Both the position numbers and the translations under genes were made by a program. A stretch of 64,000 bases of DNA from Pseudopedobacter sp043763845. GTDB taxonomy: Bacteria > Bacteroidota > Bacteroidia > Sphingobacteriales > Sphingobacteriaceae. Positions 44,989 through 54,131 of the stretch are shown here, in pieces. How positions within the stretch are numbered: position 1 is the first letter of the stretch; each line of letters opens with the position of its first letter. The stretch is taken from contig JAYULE010000185.1 of the NCBI GenBank assembly GCA_043763845.1, forward strand, positions 25,017 to 89,016. The letters run 5' to 3'. Under the pieces are notes generated by a model. It saw only the letters and a program-made list of their open reading frames with translations, did no database searches and was not told the origin of the DNA.

Positions 44989-47645
44989 ATGAAAAAAACA
45001 TTTAAAATGTTATTACTATTCTTGGCTTTTGCTACAAATACTTTTGCTATCGATTACTATGTTGCACCAAATGGCAATAATGATACAAATACTGGCCTTA
45101 GTTTATCAAGTCCGTTTTTAACCATATCAAAAGCTGCAAGTATGGTTCAGCCTGGAGATAATGTATTTGTACGCGGAGGCACTTATAGAGAAATGGTAAG
45201 ACCTGCAAAATCAGGTACAGCAAGTAACCCAATTACTTTTCAGGCATACAATGCCGAAACGGTAATAATATCTGGTACTGAGTTAATTACTGATTGGACA
45301 GTGCACTCTGGCAATATTTACAAAGCAACCATGGCTGGCAATTTTTTACCTACTACACGTAAACAAAGCGACCAAATTTTTGTAAACGGTAATATGATGA
45401 CCTTGGCTCAGTGGCCAAATAGAGCTACATCTAACCCAACTATGGCCGAGGCGTATAAAGCCGTTTTTAGCGAATTTATAAGTAAAACTAAATCTGGCAA
45501 TACAACAACTGGTGTTATGATAGATAATGAGTTACCAACTGGAGATTTTATAGGAGCAGAAATTTACTTGCAGCCAAATTATGAAGCTTGGAGTTGGGTT
45601 TTTACGGGAAAGTAACAAATGTTAGCGGTAAAACATTAACTTTTCAATCTTTTAGTAGTGCTGGTAAAGATGGCGGTGAACAATTAGTTTACGATGATAG
45701 GTCGCGTTATTTTATTTTTAACAAATTATCATTACTTGATAATTTTGAAGAATGGTTTCATGATTTAACTGCTGGTGTATTGTATTTACAAGCTCCGGGT
45801 AATCAAAATCCTAATAGCCTAACAGTAGAAGCTAAAAAACGTGAACTTGCATTTAATTTGACTAGTAGAAGTTTTATTACTATTAAAGGTTTTAATTTAT
45901 TTGTATGTAGTATAACCACAGATATTGATGCAGGTGGAAATAATAAAGGTTATAGTACTTTGGGTGTTCCTGTATATCCATGGAGACCGAAAGATTACAT
46001 TGCGAGTTCTACTAACTGTATTATTGATGGGATTAAGGCCAAATACTTATCTCATTATACTGATGTATCCGGCCACATGTTTTTACAATGGGGTGGCAGT
46101 AGCGGAATTGTATTAAGTGGCAGCAATCATATTATAACAAATTCTGTATTACAATTTAGTGCAGGTAATGGTATAGCTTTAAATGGCGAGCGAAACAAAG
46201 CAATAATCAACACCATAACCGATATGGATTATATGGCTAATGATTGTGCAGCAATTAAAACTGTTGGTTCGCAGGCTATATCTCAAGACCATGAAATCGC
46301 ATACAATACAATTTCCCGTATGGGCCGTTCTGGTATAGCTGCAAGAAATTTTGTTAATTCTAATCCTACCAATTTAATTGCCAGAATACACCATAACGAA
46401 ATTGGATTTTGCGCTTTACAAGATTGGGATTGTGGAGGCATTTATGGAATAGCAGAAAAAAGTAATAATAATTTTGCTAGAATTGACCACAATGTTGTGC
46501 ATGATGTAGAAGGATTTATTAATTGTGGTATATATTTTGATTTTACGCGTAACATAATTGTAGATCATAACGTAGTTTATAATGTAGATGGTGCTTTTAA
46601 AAATCAAGGAGCTTCATTAGAACCTGGTTTTAGTACAAATAATACATTAAATTACAATAATACTGGTATTGTTAGAACATTAAAACCCAAAGGCTATGGC
46701 CCTTTTGGTTTTGCCGGGGGTTCTACTACCAACGTTGGTACTGTTGCACAAAATAATATTTTGCTTTACAGAAATGGAAATAATGCAACGGCACCTCAAG
46801 CTTATAAAGACTTTTCTGAAGGCTATGGTGATGCAACTCTAATCACAAATTTTGTTCACTCACAGGGCGATCCAAAGTTTGTTGATTTACTTGGACGAAA
46901 TTTTCAATTACAAGCATCTTCGCCCTGTATTGACGCGGGTACACCAGTTGGTGTAATTACAAGAGACGGAATTGACGTTCCTCCTTTTAACGATGAAACT
47001 ATTGGAAATGCTGATATTGGTGCCTTTGAGTTTGGCGTACCTGCGTGGACAGCTGGTAGCAATATTATAGACCCAATTACCCCTGTAGATTTAACTACAT
47101 TTGAAGGTAAAGCAACAAAAGCTGGTAACTTTTTAAAATGGGTTACAATAAGCGAAAAAAACAATAAGCAATTTAATATTTTGCGCTCAAGCGATGGGCA
47201 AAGTTTTGAAAAAATTGCTACTGTTAAATCTTTAGATTTAAGTGGCAATAGCTCAACCCAATTAAATTACGATTACACGGATAAAGATGTTTTAGAAACC
47301 TCATATTATAAATTACAACAAGTAGATTTTGATGGTGCTATCATAGAATCTAAAAAAGTAGTAGTTATAAAATCTTCATTTGCTAACAATTTTACAAACA
47401 CTGTTTATCCAAACCCAGTTACAGATGTTTTAAATGCAGAAATTACTAGTAATATAAATAACAATTTAACATTTACTCTAATAAATACTGCAGGTGTAAT
47501 CGTATACAAAAAAACCGAAAACGTAGGAAAAGGTAAAAGTACAATCGCTTTATATATGGCAAATAAAGCTAATGGTTTATATATTTTAAACGTAAAAGAA
47601 TCATCTGGCAAAACTATTTTAAGTAAAAAAGTTATCAAAAAATAA
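44989..47645 (+). pseudogene. Frameshifted T9SS parallel-beta-helix protein
   Basis: Two overlapping frames together encode one protein of about 885 residues. Frame 1 (44989-45615) has a signal peptide and a pectate-lyase-like N-terminus (DYYVAPNGNNDTNTGLS, GDNVFVRGGTYRE). It stops at TGK. Frame 2 continues at about 45610 with VTNVSGKTLTF, right-handed beta-helix repeats (CIIDGI, NNTGIV, IVDHNVVYNV), a pre-tail domain and a type A T9SS tail from VYPNPV to KKVIKK. One base is missing near 45609-45612 in GGGAAAG. Everything else is open and well conserved, so the shift is either recent or a sequencing error. It is probably a surface or secreted polysaccharide-binding or polysaccharide-lyase-like protein. 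Confidence 0.85.
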
Positions 47646-47660
47646 CAGTATTTAACTTAT

Positions 47661-47701
47661 AAAAATGCGGTTATAGTTAAACTATAACCGCATTTTTTTT
47701 T
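47661..47701 (+). terminator. Terminator after the beta-helix gene
   Basis: An 18-base arm around ATGCGGTTATAGTT pairs perfectly with its complement almost without spacer (the loop opens to GTTAAAC), followed by a T-run. It begins 15 bases after the stop. Confidence 0.93.
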
Positions 47702-47706
47702 GCTTA

Positions 47707-47803
47707 TAACCTGAGTTCGATTAATAAACCATTTTTTATTATAGTTCTGATTATGATTTGGGCGTTTCCTGCCTGCCGGTAGGCAAGGTAACACCCCGTC
47801 CGC
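47707..47803 (+). repeat. Dispersed repeat, copy 1
   Basis: A 22-base block TAACCTGAGTTCGATTAATAAA and, after about 31 variable bases, a 44-base block containing GGGCGTTTCCTGCCTGCCGG and GGTAACACCCCGTCCGC. An inverted copy with the same two blocks lies at 52085-52170. Confidence 0.82.
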
Positions 47804-48585
47804 TGCCTGCCTGCCGGGAGGCAAGTATCTTTTTTTATTTGTCTATCCCCCCGACCCCCGAAGGTGGAGATTCGGCGTAAAAAAAGGCCCGCCTGCCGGC
47901 CGGCAGGCGGGCCGCTCTCGTCGTTAACGCTTTAAAACCGTAATAATATTGATATACAGCAAATTATACTAAAGAATAATAATCGAACTTAGGTTTATAA
48001 ATTTTAGCAACTAATAATTTTTGTAAGAAATAGCCATTAATATTAAATTTGGATAAATTATTTTTTTGGTAGGGCGGGTATTAAAATACCCCTAAGCAAA
48101 CTTTCAAAAACATTCAATTTACCATTCTATTCATTGATTTTAATTCCGTTAAACCCCAATATGTAGTTTATAGTAACATATTTTAATTATTTATATTAAC
48201 TAAAAACTTCCTAAAACATCAAATTACAATATCAAATAGTGCAATATTATTTAAATCTAGCTTTGTAATTAAATTAGAAAAAAAGGAAATTTTTTTATTA
48301 AAAAATTTGTTTAACAAAAACATTAATTAACCTAAACTTTACAAAAACATAATGCCTTAATTTAACTTTTCAAAAAAAATAATCCCACATTTACATTGTT
48401 CAATAAAAGTTATGTTTTTTTGTTAAATTTATATTAAATTTTATAAATTTATACGATATTTTGATTATTTAAGTTTATTCTATATTTTATTTTTAAAATT
48501 AAATTTTAATTTTTGTACTCAAAAATATTAATTTTTATACCTAACTAAATTCAATTTTGAACAACGGATTTTAAATTTTAAGTAA
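47804..48585. other. Intergenic region with GC palindrome and AT-rich tail
   Basis: The first part holds a second GCCTGCCGG word, a dispersed C-run element near 47848 and the 28-bp GC palindrome. The remaining 600 bases or so are very AT-rich and carry no gene I can support. The promoter of the small membrane protein gene should be near the end. Confidence 0.5.
47886..47913. repeat. 28-bp perfect GC-only palindrome
   Basis: GGCCCGCCTGCCGG followed by its exact reverse complement, with no A or T inside the outer pairs other than the central-arm T/A. It is striking in this AT-rich surrounding and related to the GCCTGCCGG words of the dispersed repeat nearby. Confidence 0.9.
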
Positions 48586-48825
48586 ATGAGAATTTTTTTT
48601 AAAAAATGCAAATTGATTCTTATAGCCATTTTAGCTCAAACTACTAATATTTATGCCGATTGCGATTATAATGTAGACCCAATAGTAGACCCATTTTGCG
48701 ATGATCCTGATTTACCTGTACCTTTAGATACAAATTTGATTATTTTAATTGCTCTCGCATTAATTTTTACCTTTTACACATTACATAAAAAAATTAAGCA
48801 CCAGCAAGTTTTACACAACACCTAA
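48586..48825 (+). CDS. Small PID-CTERM-like surface peptide
   Basis: A 79-residue protein. An N-terminal signal (about residues 1-24, ending IYADC) is followed by a short acidic Cys/Asp/Pro-rich stretch (DPIVDPFCDDPDL). Then comes VPLD, a single hydrophobic helix (about 49-64) and a basic tail (HKKIKHQ). The tripartite motif, hydrophobic helix and basic end recall the PID-CTERM class of small Bacteroidota proteins thought to be sorted and cleaved. The motif here reads PLD and not PID. No sorting protease gene is in the window. Confidence 0.5.
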   Translation: MRIFFKKCKLILIAILAQTTNIYADCDYNVDPIVDPFCDDPDLPVPLDTNLIILIALALIFTFYTLHKKIKHQQVLHNT

Positions 48826-48969
48826 AAAGTTTAATTAAACTTATTTAACAGACTTTTTTTTGCTAAATCCTTAATTTCCTAAAATTAATTGTACCCAAAA
48901 CCAAAAAACATTTTCTATTTCACCATCTCTAACTGTTGCCCCAACAAACCTATTTTATATATTTGCTAA

Positions 48970-49584
48970 ATGCTATTATTAACTTTTATGGTGGGTGTGG
49001 TGGTTAGCTTTTTAGGTTATATACCGCCAGGCAATATAAACTTAACAGCTATGCAACTTTCAATAAACAAAAGTTTTAAGCAAGCTTTAATTTTTATCAT
49101 CACTTTTTGTGTTTTCGAAGCGGTTTTTACTTATATTTTAATGCGTTTTGCAGCTTGGTTTGCCGAGAAAAAAGATATACTTCAAATTTTAAATTGGGTA
49201 CTAATAGTAGTTTTTGTAGTATTAGGTATTTTAACATGGAATAAAGGGGAACAAAATTTACCTAAACAAAAAGATTTTAAAAAAAGTGCTGCGGTTAGAA
49301 CCGGGGTTATTTTGGGGATATTTAATCCCATACAAATACCTTTTTGGGCTATTGCTGGTACATTTTTAATTAGTCATAATTTAATTACAACAAAAGGTTT
49401 AGGGTTACAAATTTTCTCACTCGGCTCGGGCATTGGTGCTTTTTTATGTTTGTATTTATATGCTAAATTTGCCCAATTTGTTCAAATTAAGTTCTCGTTA
49501 AGCAGTAAAATTATAAACCATGGTATTGCTTTAGTTTTTTTTAGTTTGGCAATAATATCTTTAATTAGGTTGTACATAAGCTGA
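48970..49584 (+). CDS. LysE-family exporter
   Basis: A 204-residue membrane protein with about six helices and the family start GYIPPGNINLTAMQLSINKS, where the PPGP-like loop and GxxxAF-like spacing mark LysE/RhtB transporters. The second half repeats a pro-rich loop (GIFNPIQIPFWAIAG). It probably exports an amino acid or similar solute across the inner membrane. The substrate is unknown. It is followed by pth after 50 bases on the same strand. Confidence 0.8.
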   Translation: MLLLTFMVGVVVSFLGYIPPGNINLTAMQLSINKSFKQALIFIITFCVFEAVFTYILMRFAAWFAEKKDILQILNWVLIVVFVVLGILTWNKGEQNLPKQKDFKKSAAVRTGVILGIFNPIQIPFWAIAGTFLISHNLITTKGLGLQIFSLGSGIGAFLCLYLYAKFAQFVQIKFSLSSKIINHGIALVFFSLAIISLIRLYIS

Positions 49585-49634
49585 TTGATAAAAATTATTG
49601 TAAGTAAATTAGTATCAAGTAAAATAATAAAAAA

Positions 49635-50195
49635 ATGAAATACCTTATTGTGGGTTTGGGAAACATTGGACCTGAGTATGCTGACAACCGACATAATATT
49701 GGTTTTATGGTACTAGATGAGTATGCCAAACAAGAAAACACTATTTTTTCTTTTAATAAATTGGCCTACTACACACAAGTTACCTATAAGCAAAGCATTT
49801 TGCATCTTATTAAACCAACTACTTACATGAATCTTAGTGGTAAGGCAGTAAACTATTATTCAAGCACACTAAATATACCCCTCGAAAATATATTAATTTT
49901 AGTTGATGATTTAGCAATACCTTTTGGTGCACAACGTATAAAACCAAAAGGGAGTGCCGCTGGGCATAACGGTTTAAAAAGCATTGAAGGTTTACTAGGT
50001 ACTAATGAATATGCTAGACTAAAATTTGGTATCGGCAGCAATTTTGCAAAAGGCCAACAAGTTGATTATGTGCTTAGTAGCTTTAACAACGATGAAAAAA
50101 AAGATTTACCCCAGCTTATACAACAATCCATTGATATGATAAAAAGTTATGCTGATATAGGTATTGCACATACTATGACAAATTTCAATAAATAA
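49635..50195 (+). CDS. pth: Peptidyl-tRNA hydrolase
   Basis: A 186-residue Pth enzyme that recycles peptidyl-tRNA. N10 and H20 (GLGNIGPEYADNRHNIGF) form the active site, with PTTYMNLSG, LVDDLAIPFG and GSAAGHNGLKSI as the other conserved segments. The length is standard. It is usually near rplY and prs in this phylum, but neither is here. Confidence 0.96.
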   Translation: MKYLIVGLGNIGPEYADNRHNIGFMVLDEYAKQENTIFSFNKLAYYTQVTYKQSILHLIKPTTYMNLSGKAVNYYSSTLNIPLENILILVDDLAIPFGAQRIKPKGSAAGHNGLKSIEGLLGTNEYARLKFGIGSNFAKGQQVDYVLSSFNNDEKKDLPQLIQQSIDMIKSYADIGIAHTMTNFNK

Positions 50196-50487
50196 TTACA
50201 AACTGTTATGAATTTGTTTAGGGGTTTATTTTAAGAAATTTTAATCCACAAGAAATTATCCTCTACAACTAATTAAATTAACAAAAAATACTGCAATTTG
50301 GTTTTCTAAGCTAAATTTAGTATCTATCAATTAAAATTACTTATATAGTTTTGTTTAACTTGCCACAAGTAAAAAATCTCTTATTTAAACATTTATTCTT
50401 TTTCTATTAGCAATTTTAAATCTTAGACTTTAGCCCAATTTAAAAACAAATTAAATAAATATCGCAATTTTTTAAAATTAAACTAAA
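50196..50487. other. AT-rich intergenic region
   Basis: 292 bases between pth and the ArsC-like gene. No gene, hairpin or repeat recognised. Confidence 0.5.
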
Positions 50488-50835
50488 ATGGTTACACTCT
50501 ACGGCATACCAAATTGCAGCACCGTAAAAAAAGCCAGTAGCTGGCTGGCACAAAATAACATTCAATACAGTTTTTATAACTACAAAAAAATGGGTGCAAG
50601 CCAAGAAAAACTAGAAAAATGGTGTACCCAATTTGGTTGGCAACAAATTTTAAACAAAAATGGTTTAACTTTTAAAAAGTTAGATACCTCTATAAAGTCT
50701 GGAATTTACGACCAAAATAGCGCTATTAATTACATGTTAGGTGCAACAAGTAGTATAAAAAGACCTGTTTTAGAGACCGATAATGAAACGATATTGGGCT
50801 TTGACATTTCGGCTTACGAGAAAACATTTCTCTAG
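50488..50835 (+). CDS. Spx/MgsR/YffB-type ArsC-family protein
   Basis: A 115-residue thioredoxin-fold protein of the ArsC/Spx superfamily. A single active-site Cys is at C10 in GIPNCSTVKKA, and the end is typical (IKRPVLETDN, LGFD). It lacks the second CxxC cysteine of Spx regulators and the arsenate-reductase arginines cannot be assigned with certainty. It is therefore best named a YffB-like reductase of unknown substrate, perhaps glutathione-independent. It is a single gene. Confidence 0.82.
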   Translation: MVTLYGIPNCSTVKKASSWLAQNNIQYSFYNYKKMGASQEKLEKWCTQFGWQQILNKNGLTFKKLDTSIKSGIYDQNSAINYMLGATSSIKRPVLETDNETILGFDISAYEKTFL

Positions 50836-50917
50836 CATCTGTAATTAATTTTATTGAAACTCGTTAAATTTGGTTAATTAATTGCTTATTAACTTCTAAT
50901 AATAGATTTTTGTATTA

Positions 50918-51628
50918 ATGAAACATATTATACTTTTCATTTTATTATTTGCCCAAATTTTTGGGGTGCATGCACAAACCCAATTACGTGGTATAGCATA
51001 CGATGCAGATACACGTAACAAAATGAAATTGGTTTTTGTAAATAACCTTACCCAAAAAGCCGTAGATCATACTGGCCAAAAAGGGGATTTTTCGGTAAAA
51101 GCAGAATTGGGAGATTTAGTAATTTTTACCTGCCCGGGCTACCAAAATGACACTATTATTGTAGAAAATTTAGCTAATTTAGTAATAGTTTTAAAACCTA
51201 AATTAATAATTTTAGACGAAGTTATAGTTAGGGCTAAAGCTGCAAAACCCGATAACTTAAAAAGCCAGTACGCTGGGGCATACTCCGCAGCTAATACAAG
51301 TGTTTTTACAAAAGATGGGAGTTTAAGTTTAAACAATTTATTTAGTAAACAATCGCAACAAAAAAGAGCATTTAGAAAATTTATTGATATTGAATTAAAT
51401 GAAAAAACTATTGATAGACGTTTTAATCGCGATTTAGTTAGTAGCTTAACTAATATTAGAGGACAAGTTTTAGAAGATTATATGTCGTTTTTTAGACCAA
51501 CTTTTTCAGAAATATCAAAACTAGACGACCCCCAATTACGAGATTATATCATACAATCGTACAACGAATATATCAAAATGCCTGCCGAGGCTCGAATATA
51601 TCCGCCATTGGCCAAAACCACTTATTGA
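50918..51628 (+). CDS. Secreted protein with carboxypeptidase-regulatory-like domain
   Basis: A 236-residue protein with a signal peptide (about residues 1-19, ending VHAQ). A CarboxypepD_reg-like beta-sandwich follows at about 20-95, with LRGIAYDADTRNKMKL and GDFSVKAELGDLVIFTCPGY, as in the N-terminal plug-associated domains of Bacteroidota surface proteins. The remaining 140 residues are charged and helical (KQSQQKRAFRKFIDIEL) and end in PPLAKTTY. It has no barrel and no TonB box. It is probably periplasmic or surface-exposed. Function is unknown. The DNA just downstream is decayed. Confidence 0.7.
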   Translation: MKHIILFILLFAQIFGVHAQTQLRGIAYDADTRNKMKLVFVNNLTQKAVDHTGQKGDFSVKAELGDLVIFTCPGYQNDTIIVENLANLVIVLKPKLIILDEVIVRAKAAKPDNLKSQYAGAYSAANTSVFTKDGSLSLNNLFSKQSQQKRAFRKFIDIELNEKTIDRRFNRDLVSSLTNIRGQVLEDYMSFFRPTFSEISKLDDPQLRDYIIQSYNEYIKMPAEARIYPPLAKTTY

Positions 51629-51685
51629 TTTTTTTATTCAACCAAATCCGGTCGCAGAAATTATTACAATCAAATTGCCTGTTTA

Positions 51686-52088
51686 AAACCTGTCCTATTA
51701 CTAAACAATTTTGGCCAAGGTGTTTATTTATGGAGCATACAAAACCAGTTCATTGGAACTCGAAATCCGTTTTACACCATGATGTCTTCTTGGTTTTTGT
51801 TTTTCGTTATTGACACTGCTACCGCAGCGGCAGTAATTGCCAGTCAAGCTTTAATTTCGAGGTCGTCTACGTTAATGAATATCCAAAGCTGTACGCTTAA
51901 ACCTTTGGCCTAAATTAAAAATAAATTAACCGAGCGAACAAAGAGGCCAACTTTATGTACCCAGTATCAATTGGCTGCTTTGGATAGGTTGTTTGGTTGT
52001 GTTATTATTATTTCAACGCTCCGAAAGTATGCAAGGCGCCTACGGTTTATCTTTCGCCTTGGCAATGTTGATGATTACCATTTTGCGG
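51686..52088 (+). pseudogene. kup: Remnant of a Kup-type potassium transporter
   Basis: This is a relic of the middle of a KUP transporter. One frame reads LLLNNFGQGVYLW ... RNPFYTMMSSWFLFF ... AVIASQALIS, matching the conserved NYFGQGA and IASQALISG regions. After a frameshift near 51890 another frame reads AVRLNLWPKLKIN, a stop (51938-51940), then PSEQRGQLYVPSINWLLWIGC and LLFQRSESMQGAYGLS. The order of these blocks is that of Kup. The N-terminal 270 residues or so and the C-terminal part are missing. The right end coincides with the start of the dispersed repeat copy. The frameshift, nonsense codon and truncations show that it is dead. Confidence 0.82.
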
Positions 52089-52170
52089 ACGGCGTGTTAC
52101 CTTGCCTACCGGCAGTCAGGAAACGCCCTAATCATTACAAAAACAGTATTTATTAATCGAACTCAGGTTA
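52085..52170 (-). repeat. Dispersed repeat, copy 2 (inverted)
   Basis: The reverse complement contains the same 22-base and 44-base end blocks as 47707-47803 with two mismatches and a different middle (20 bases). It begins exactly where recognisable Kup coding ends, so it may mark the insertion that broke the gene. Confidence 0.82.
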
Positions 52171-52244
52171 ATAATTATTTTTTAGTGGTTTATGGCAGAA
52201 TTGAGTTTACATTTTTTTTGACACTGTCCGGTTAAGTTTGTAAG

Positions 52245-52440
52245 TTAAAAAGTTTTTAAAACTAGCTTCATTATATCGGCTCGGCATTCAATCTCTTCTT
52301 CGTCATTGGTTAGGTAAATGTTTTTATTACAGTACCTTTTTTAAGTGTTATTGAAGGACAATTTACACGCAAGTTTGTAATTAAAATAACTGCATCGCCA
52401 TCGGTTAATAGGTTTCCTTTGCTATCCTTTACAATCATAT
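52245..52440 (-). pseudogene. phnA: Remnant of a PhnA-like zinc-ribbon protein
   Basis: Minus-strand frames encode the C-terminal domain of PhnA. One frame reads IVKDSKGNLLTDGDAVILI and TLKKGTVIK. After a one-base shift another reads KNIYLTNDEEEIECRADIMKLVLKTF and a stop. The full family reads vKDsnGNpLxDGDsVtLI ... LKkGTkvKnIrLv ... I.cKvd...LKt. The N-terminal zinc ribbon is absent: upstream is tRNA-Ser. This is a truncated, frameshifted relic. Its link to phosphonate metabolism is historical only, as PhnA proteins have no proven role there. Confidence 0.75.
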
Positions 52441-52473
52441 AAATTAAACCAACTCTGTAATAAATTTAAAAAG

Positions 52474-52560
52474 CGGAGAAAGAGGGATTCGAACCCTCGG
52501 TACCGTTGCCAGTACACCAGCTTTCCAAGCTGGCTCATTCGACCACTCTGACATCTCTCC
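52474..52560 (-). tRNA. tRNA-Ser, anticodon GGA
   Basis: An 87-base class II tRNA. The acceptor stem GGAGAGA pairs with TTTCTCC (one G:U), with discriminator G at 52474. The anticodon loop CTTGGAAAG carries GGA. There is a long variable arm, and the T-loop is GGTTCGAATCC. No CCA is encoded. It lies between the phnA relic and nusB. Confidence 0.96.
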
Positions 52561-52694
52561 GTGTATATAACGGTGGGCAAAAATAGTTTTTTTGTAATCA
52601 CATTAACTATAAATTTTAAATAAATACAAAATGCTACCAAGCAAAGCAATAAATTTATAAATTTGCAACTTATAAAAAAAATGTTCTTTAATAT

Positions 52695-53639
52695 ATGTTA
52701 AACAGACGACACCTTAGGGTAAAAGTTTTGCAAGCTTTGTATGCCTACCAACATTCCGATAATAAGGAAGTTAGTAAGCACCACAAAAGCTTATTTACAG
52801 CTGTTGATAATGTATATAATATGTATATTGGCATTTTGGCGCTAATTGTTGCCGTTATTGAGTACGCCGATGTTGATGCAACTGATGGTTTAAACAAACA
52901 CATACCATCCGAAGCCGATTTAAATCCTCAACTTAAAATATTAAACAATTTATTTATTGATGCGCTACTAAAAAACGACGATTATCTTAAAGCATTAAAA
53001 AAATATAACCTTAAATGGAGCAACGATTTAGAATTGGTAAAATCGCTTTTTGCCACCTTAAAAACTACCGAGGACTACCAAAATTACAGCACCATTAAAA
53101 CCCATACACTAAGTACCGATAAAGACATTATTAAATTTATATTTAAAAAAATTATTTCAAAATCGCCATTGGCAATGCAAGCCATTGAAGACGAATATAT
53201 AAATTGGGAGGTTGATTTGGAAATTTTGCAGGCGATGTTTGCAAAAACTTTAAAAAATTTTAGCGAAGGTGGTAATTACGCTTTAGCACAAATTAGTGCC
53301 AACTGGACCGACGATAGAGAATTTATTGCCGATTTATTACAAAAAACAATAGCCAACGAGGCTGTTTTTCATAAACTTATTGACGAAAAAACAAAAAATT
53401 GGGAAGCAGATAGAATTGCTTCAACTGATATAATAATTATGAAAATGGCATTATCCGAAATGTTGTTTTTTGCTAGCATACCCGTTAAAGTTTCTATAAA
53501 CGAATATTTAGATATAGCCAAAGAATATAGCACCCCAAAAAGTAATGGTTTTATTAATGGGATTTTAGATAAAATTTTGGCAGATTTGAAAGCCGAAAAT
53601 AAAATAAGAAAATTTGGTAGAGGTTTAGTTGGAAGTTAA
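52695..53639 (+). CDS. nusB: Transcription antitermination factor NusB, long form
   Basis: A 314-residue protein. The N-terminal MLNRRHLRVKVLQALYAYQ and C-terminal segments DIIIMKMALSEML and VSINEYLDIAKEYSTPKSNGFINGILDKI are NusB hallmarks. The middle is a long helical insertion that makes it about twice the length of E. coli NusB; this long form is normal in Bacteroidota. It binds boxA RNA with S10 during rRNA transcription. It is the first of three plus-strand genes followed by a DUF1573 lipoprotein and yajC. Confidence 0.95.
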   Translation: MLNRRHLRVKVLQALYAYQHSDNKEVSKHHKSLFTAVDNVYNMYIGILALIVAVIEYADVDATDGLNKHIPSEADLNPQLKILNNLFIDALLKNDDYLKALKKYNLKWSNDLELVKSLFATLKTTEDYQNYSTIKTHTLSTDKDIIKFIFKKIISKSPLAMQAIEDEYINWEVDLEILQAMFAKTLKNFSEGGNYALAQISANWTDDREFIADLLQKTIANEAVFHKLIDEKTKNWEADRIASTDIIIMKMALSEMLFFASIPVKVSINEYLDIAKEYSTPKSNGFINGILDKILADLKAENKIRKFGRGLVGS

Positions 53640-53654
53640 AAAATAAATTAAAAT

Positions 53655-54080
53655 ATGAAAAAAATTATAATAGGCTTAGTTGCAATTTTTGCATTAGCGG
53701 CTTGTACAGGAAACAGTAAAACTGAAGTGGTTAACGTTAATTCTAAAACCAATACCACCGTAAAATTTACAAAAGATATTTACGATTTTGGCGAAATTAC
53801 GGTAGGCGATAAAGTTTCTTACGCTTTCGAGTTTAAAAATACCGGTAACGTACCTTTAATTATAACCAATGCTGTAGCATCTTGCGGCTGTACGATGCCC
53901 AACTGGCCAAAAGAACCCATTAATCCTGGCGAAATAGGTAAAATAAATGTTGAATTTAACAGTGCCGGTAAAAAAGGATTACAAGATAAAATAATTACCA
54001 TTACTGCAAACACAATACCAACCCCAATTAAACTCCACCTAATTGGCGAGGTTTTAAAAAAAAACAAATGTTGTGATTAA
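53655..54080 (+). CDS. DUF1573 lipoprotein
   Basis: A 141-residue protein with a lipobox (FALAAC17). A single DUF1573 domain follows, an immunoglobulin-like fold with the diagnostic YDFGEITVGDKVSYAFEFKNTG, SCGCTMP and NPGEIGKINVEF. It is probably anchored in the outer or inner membrane and faces the periplasm. The role is unknown. The gene starts 15 bases after nusB and precedes yajC, a conserved trio in this phylum. Confidence 0.9.
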   Translation: MKKIIIGLVAIFALAACTGNSKTEVVNVNSKTNTTVKFTKDIYDFGEITVGDKVSYAFEFKNTGNVPLIITNAVASCGCTMPNWPKEPINPGEIGKINVEFNSAGKKGLQDKIITITANTIPTPIKLHLIGEVLKKNKCCD

Positions 54081-54131
54081 ACCATAAAATAAAACACTAA
54101 CAATCAAATATTTAAATAATAAATTATAAGC

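Noticed and set aside
51971..52235. Short plus-strand frames as real genes
   Set aside because: They are pieces of the Kup relic read across into the dispersed repeat.
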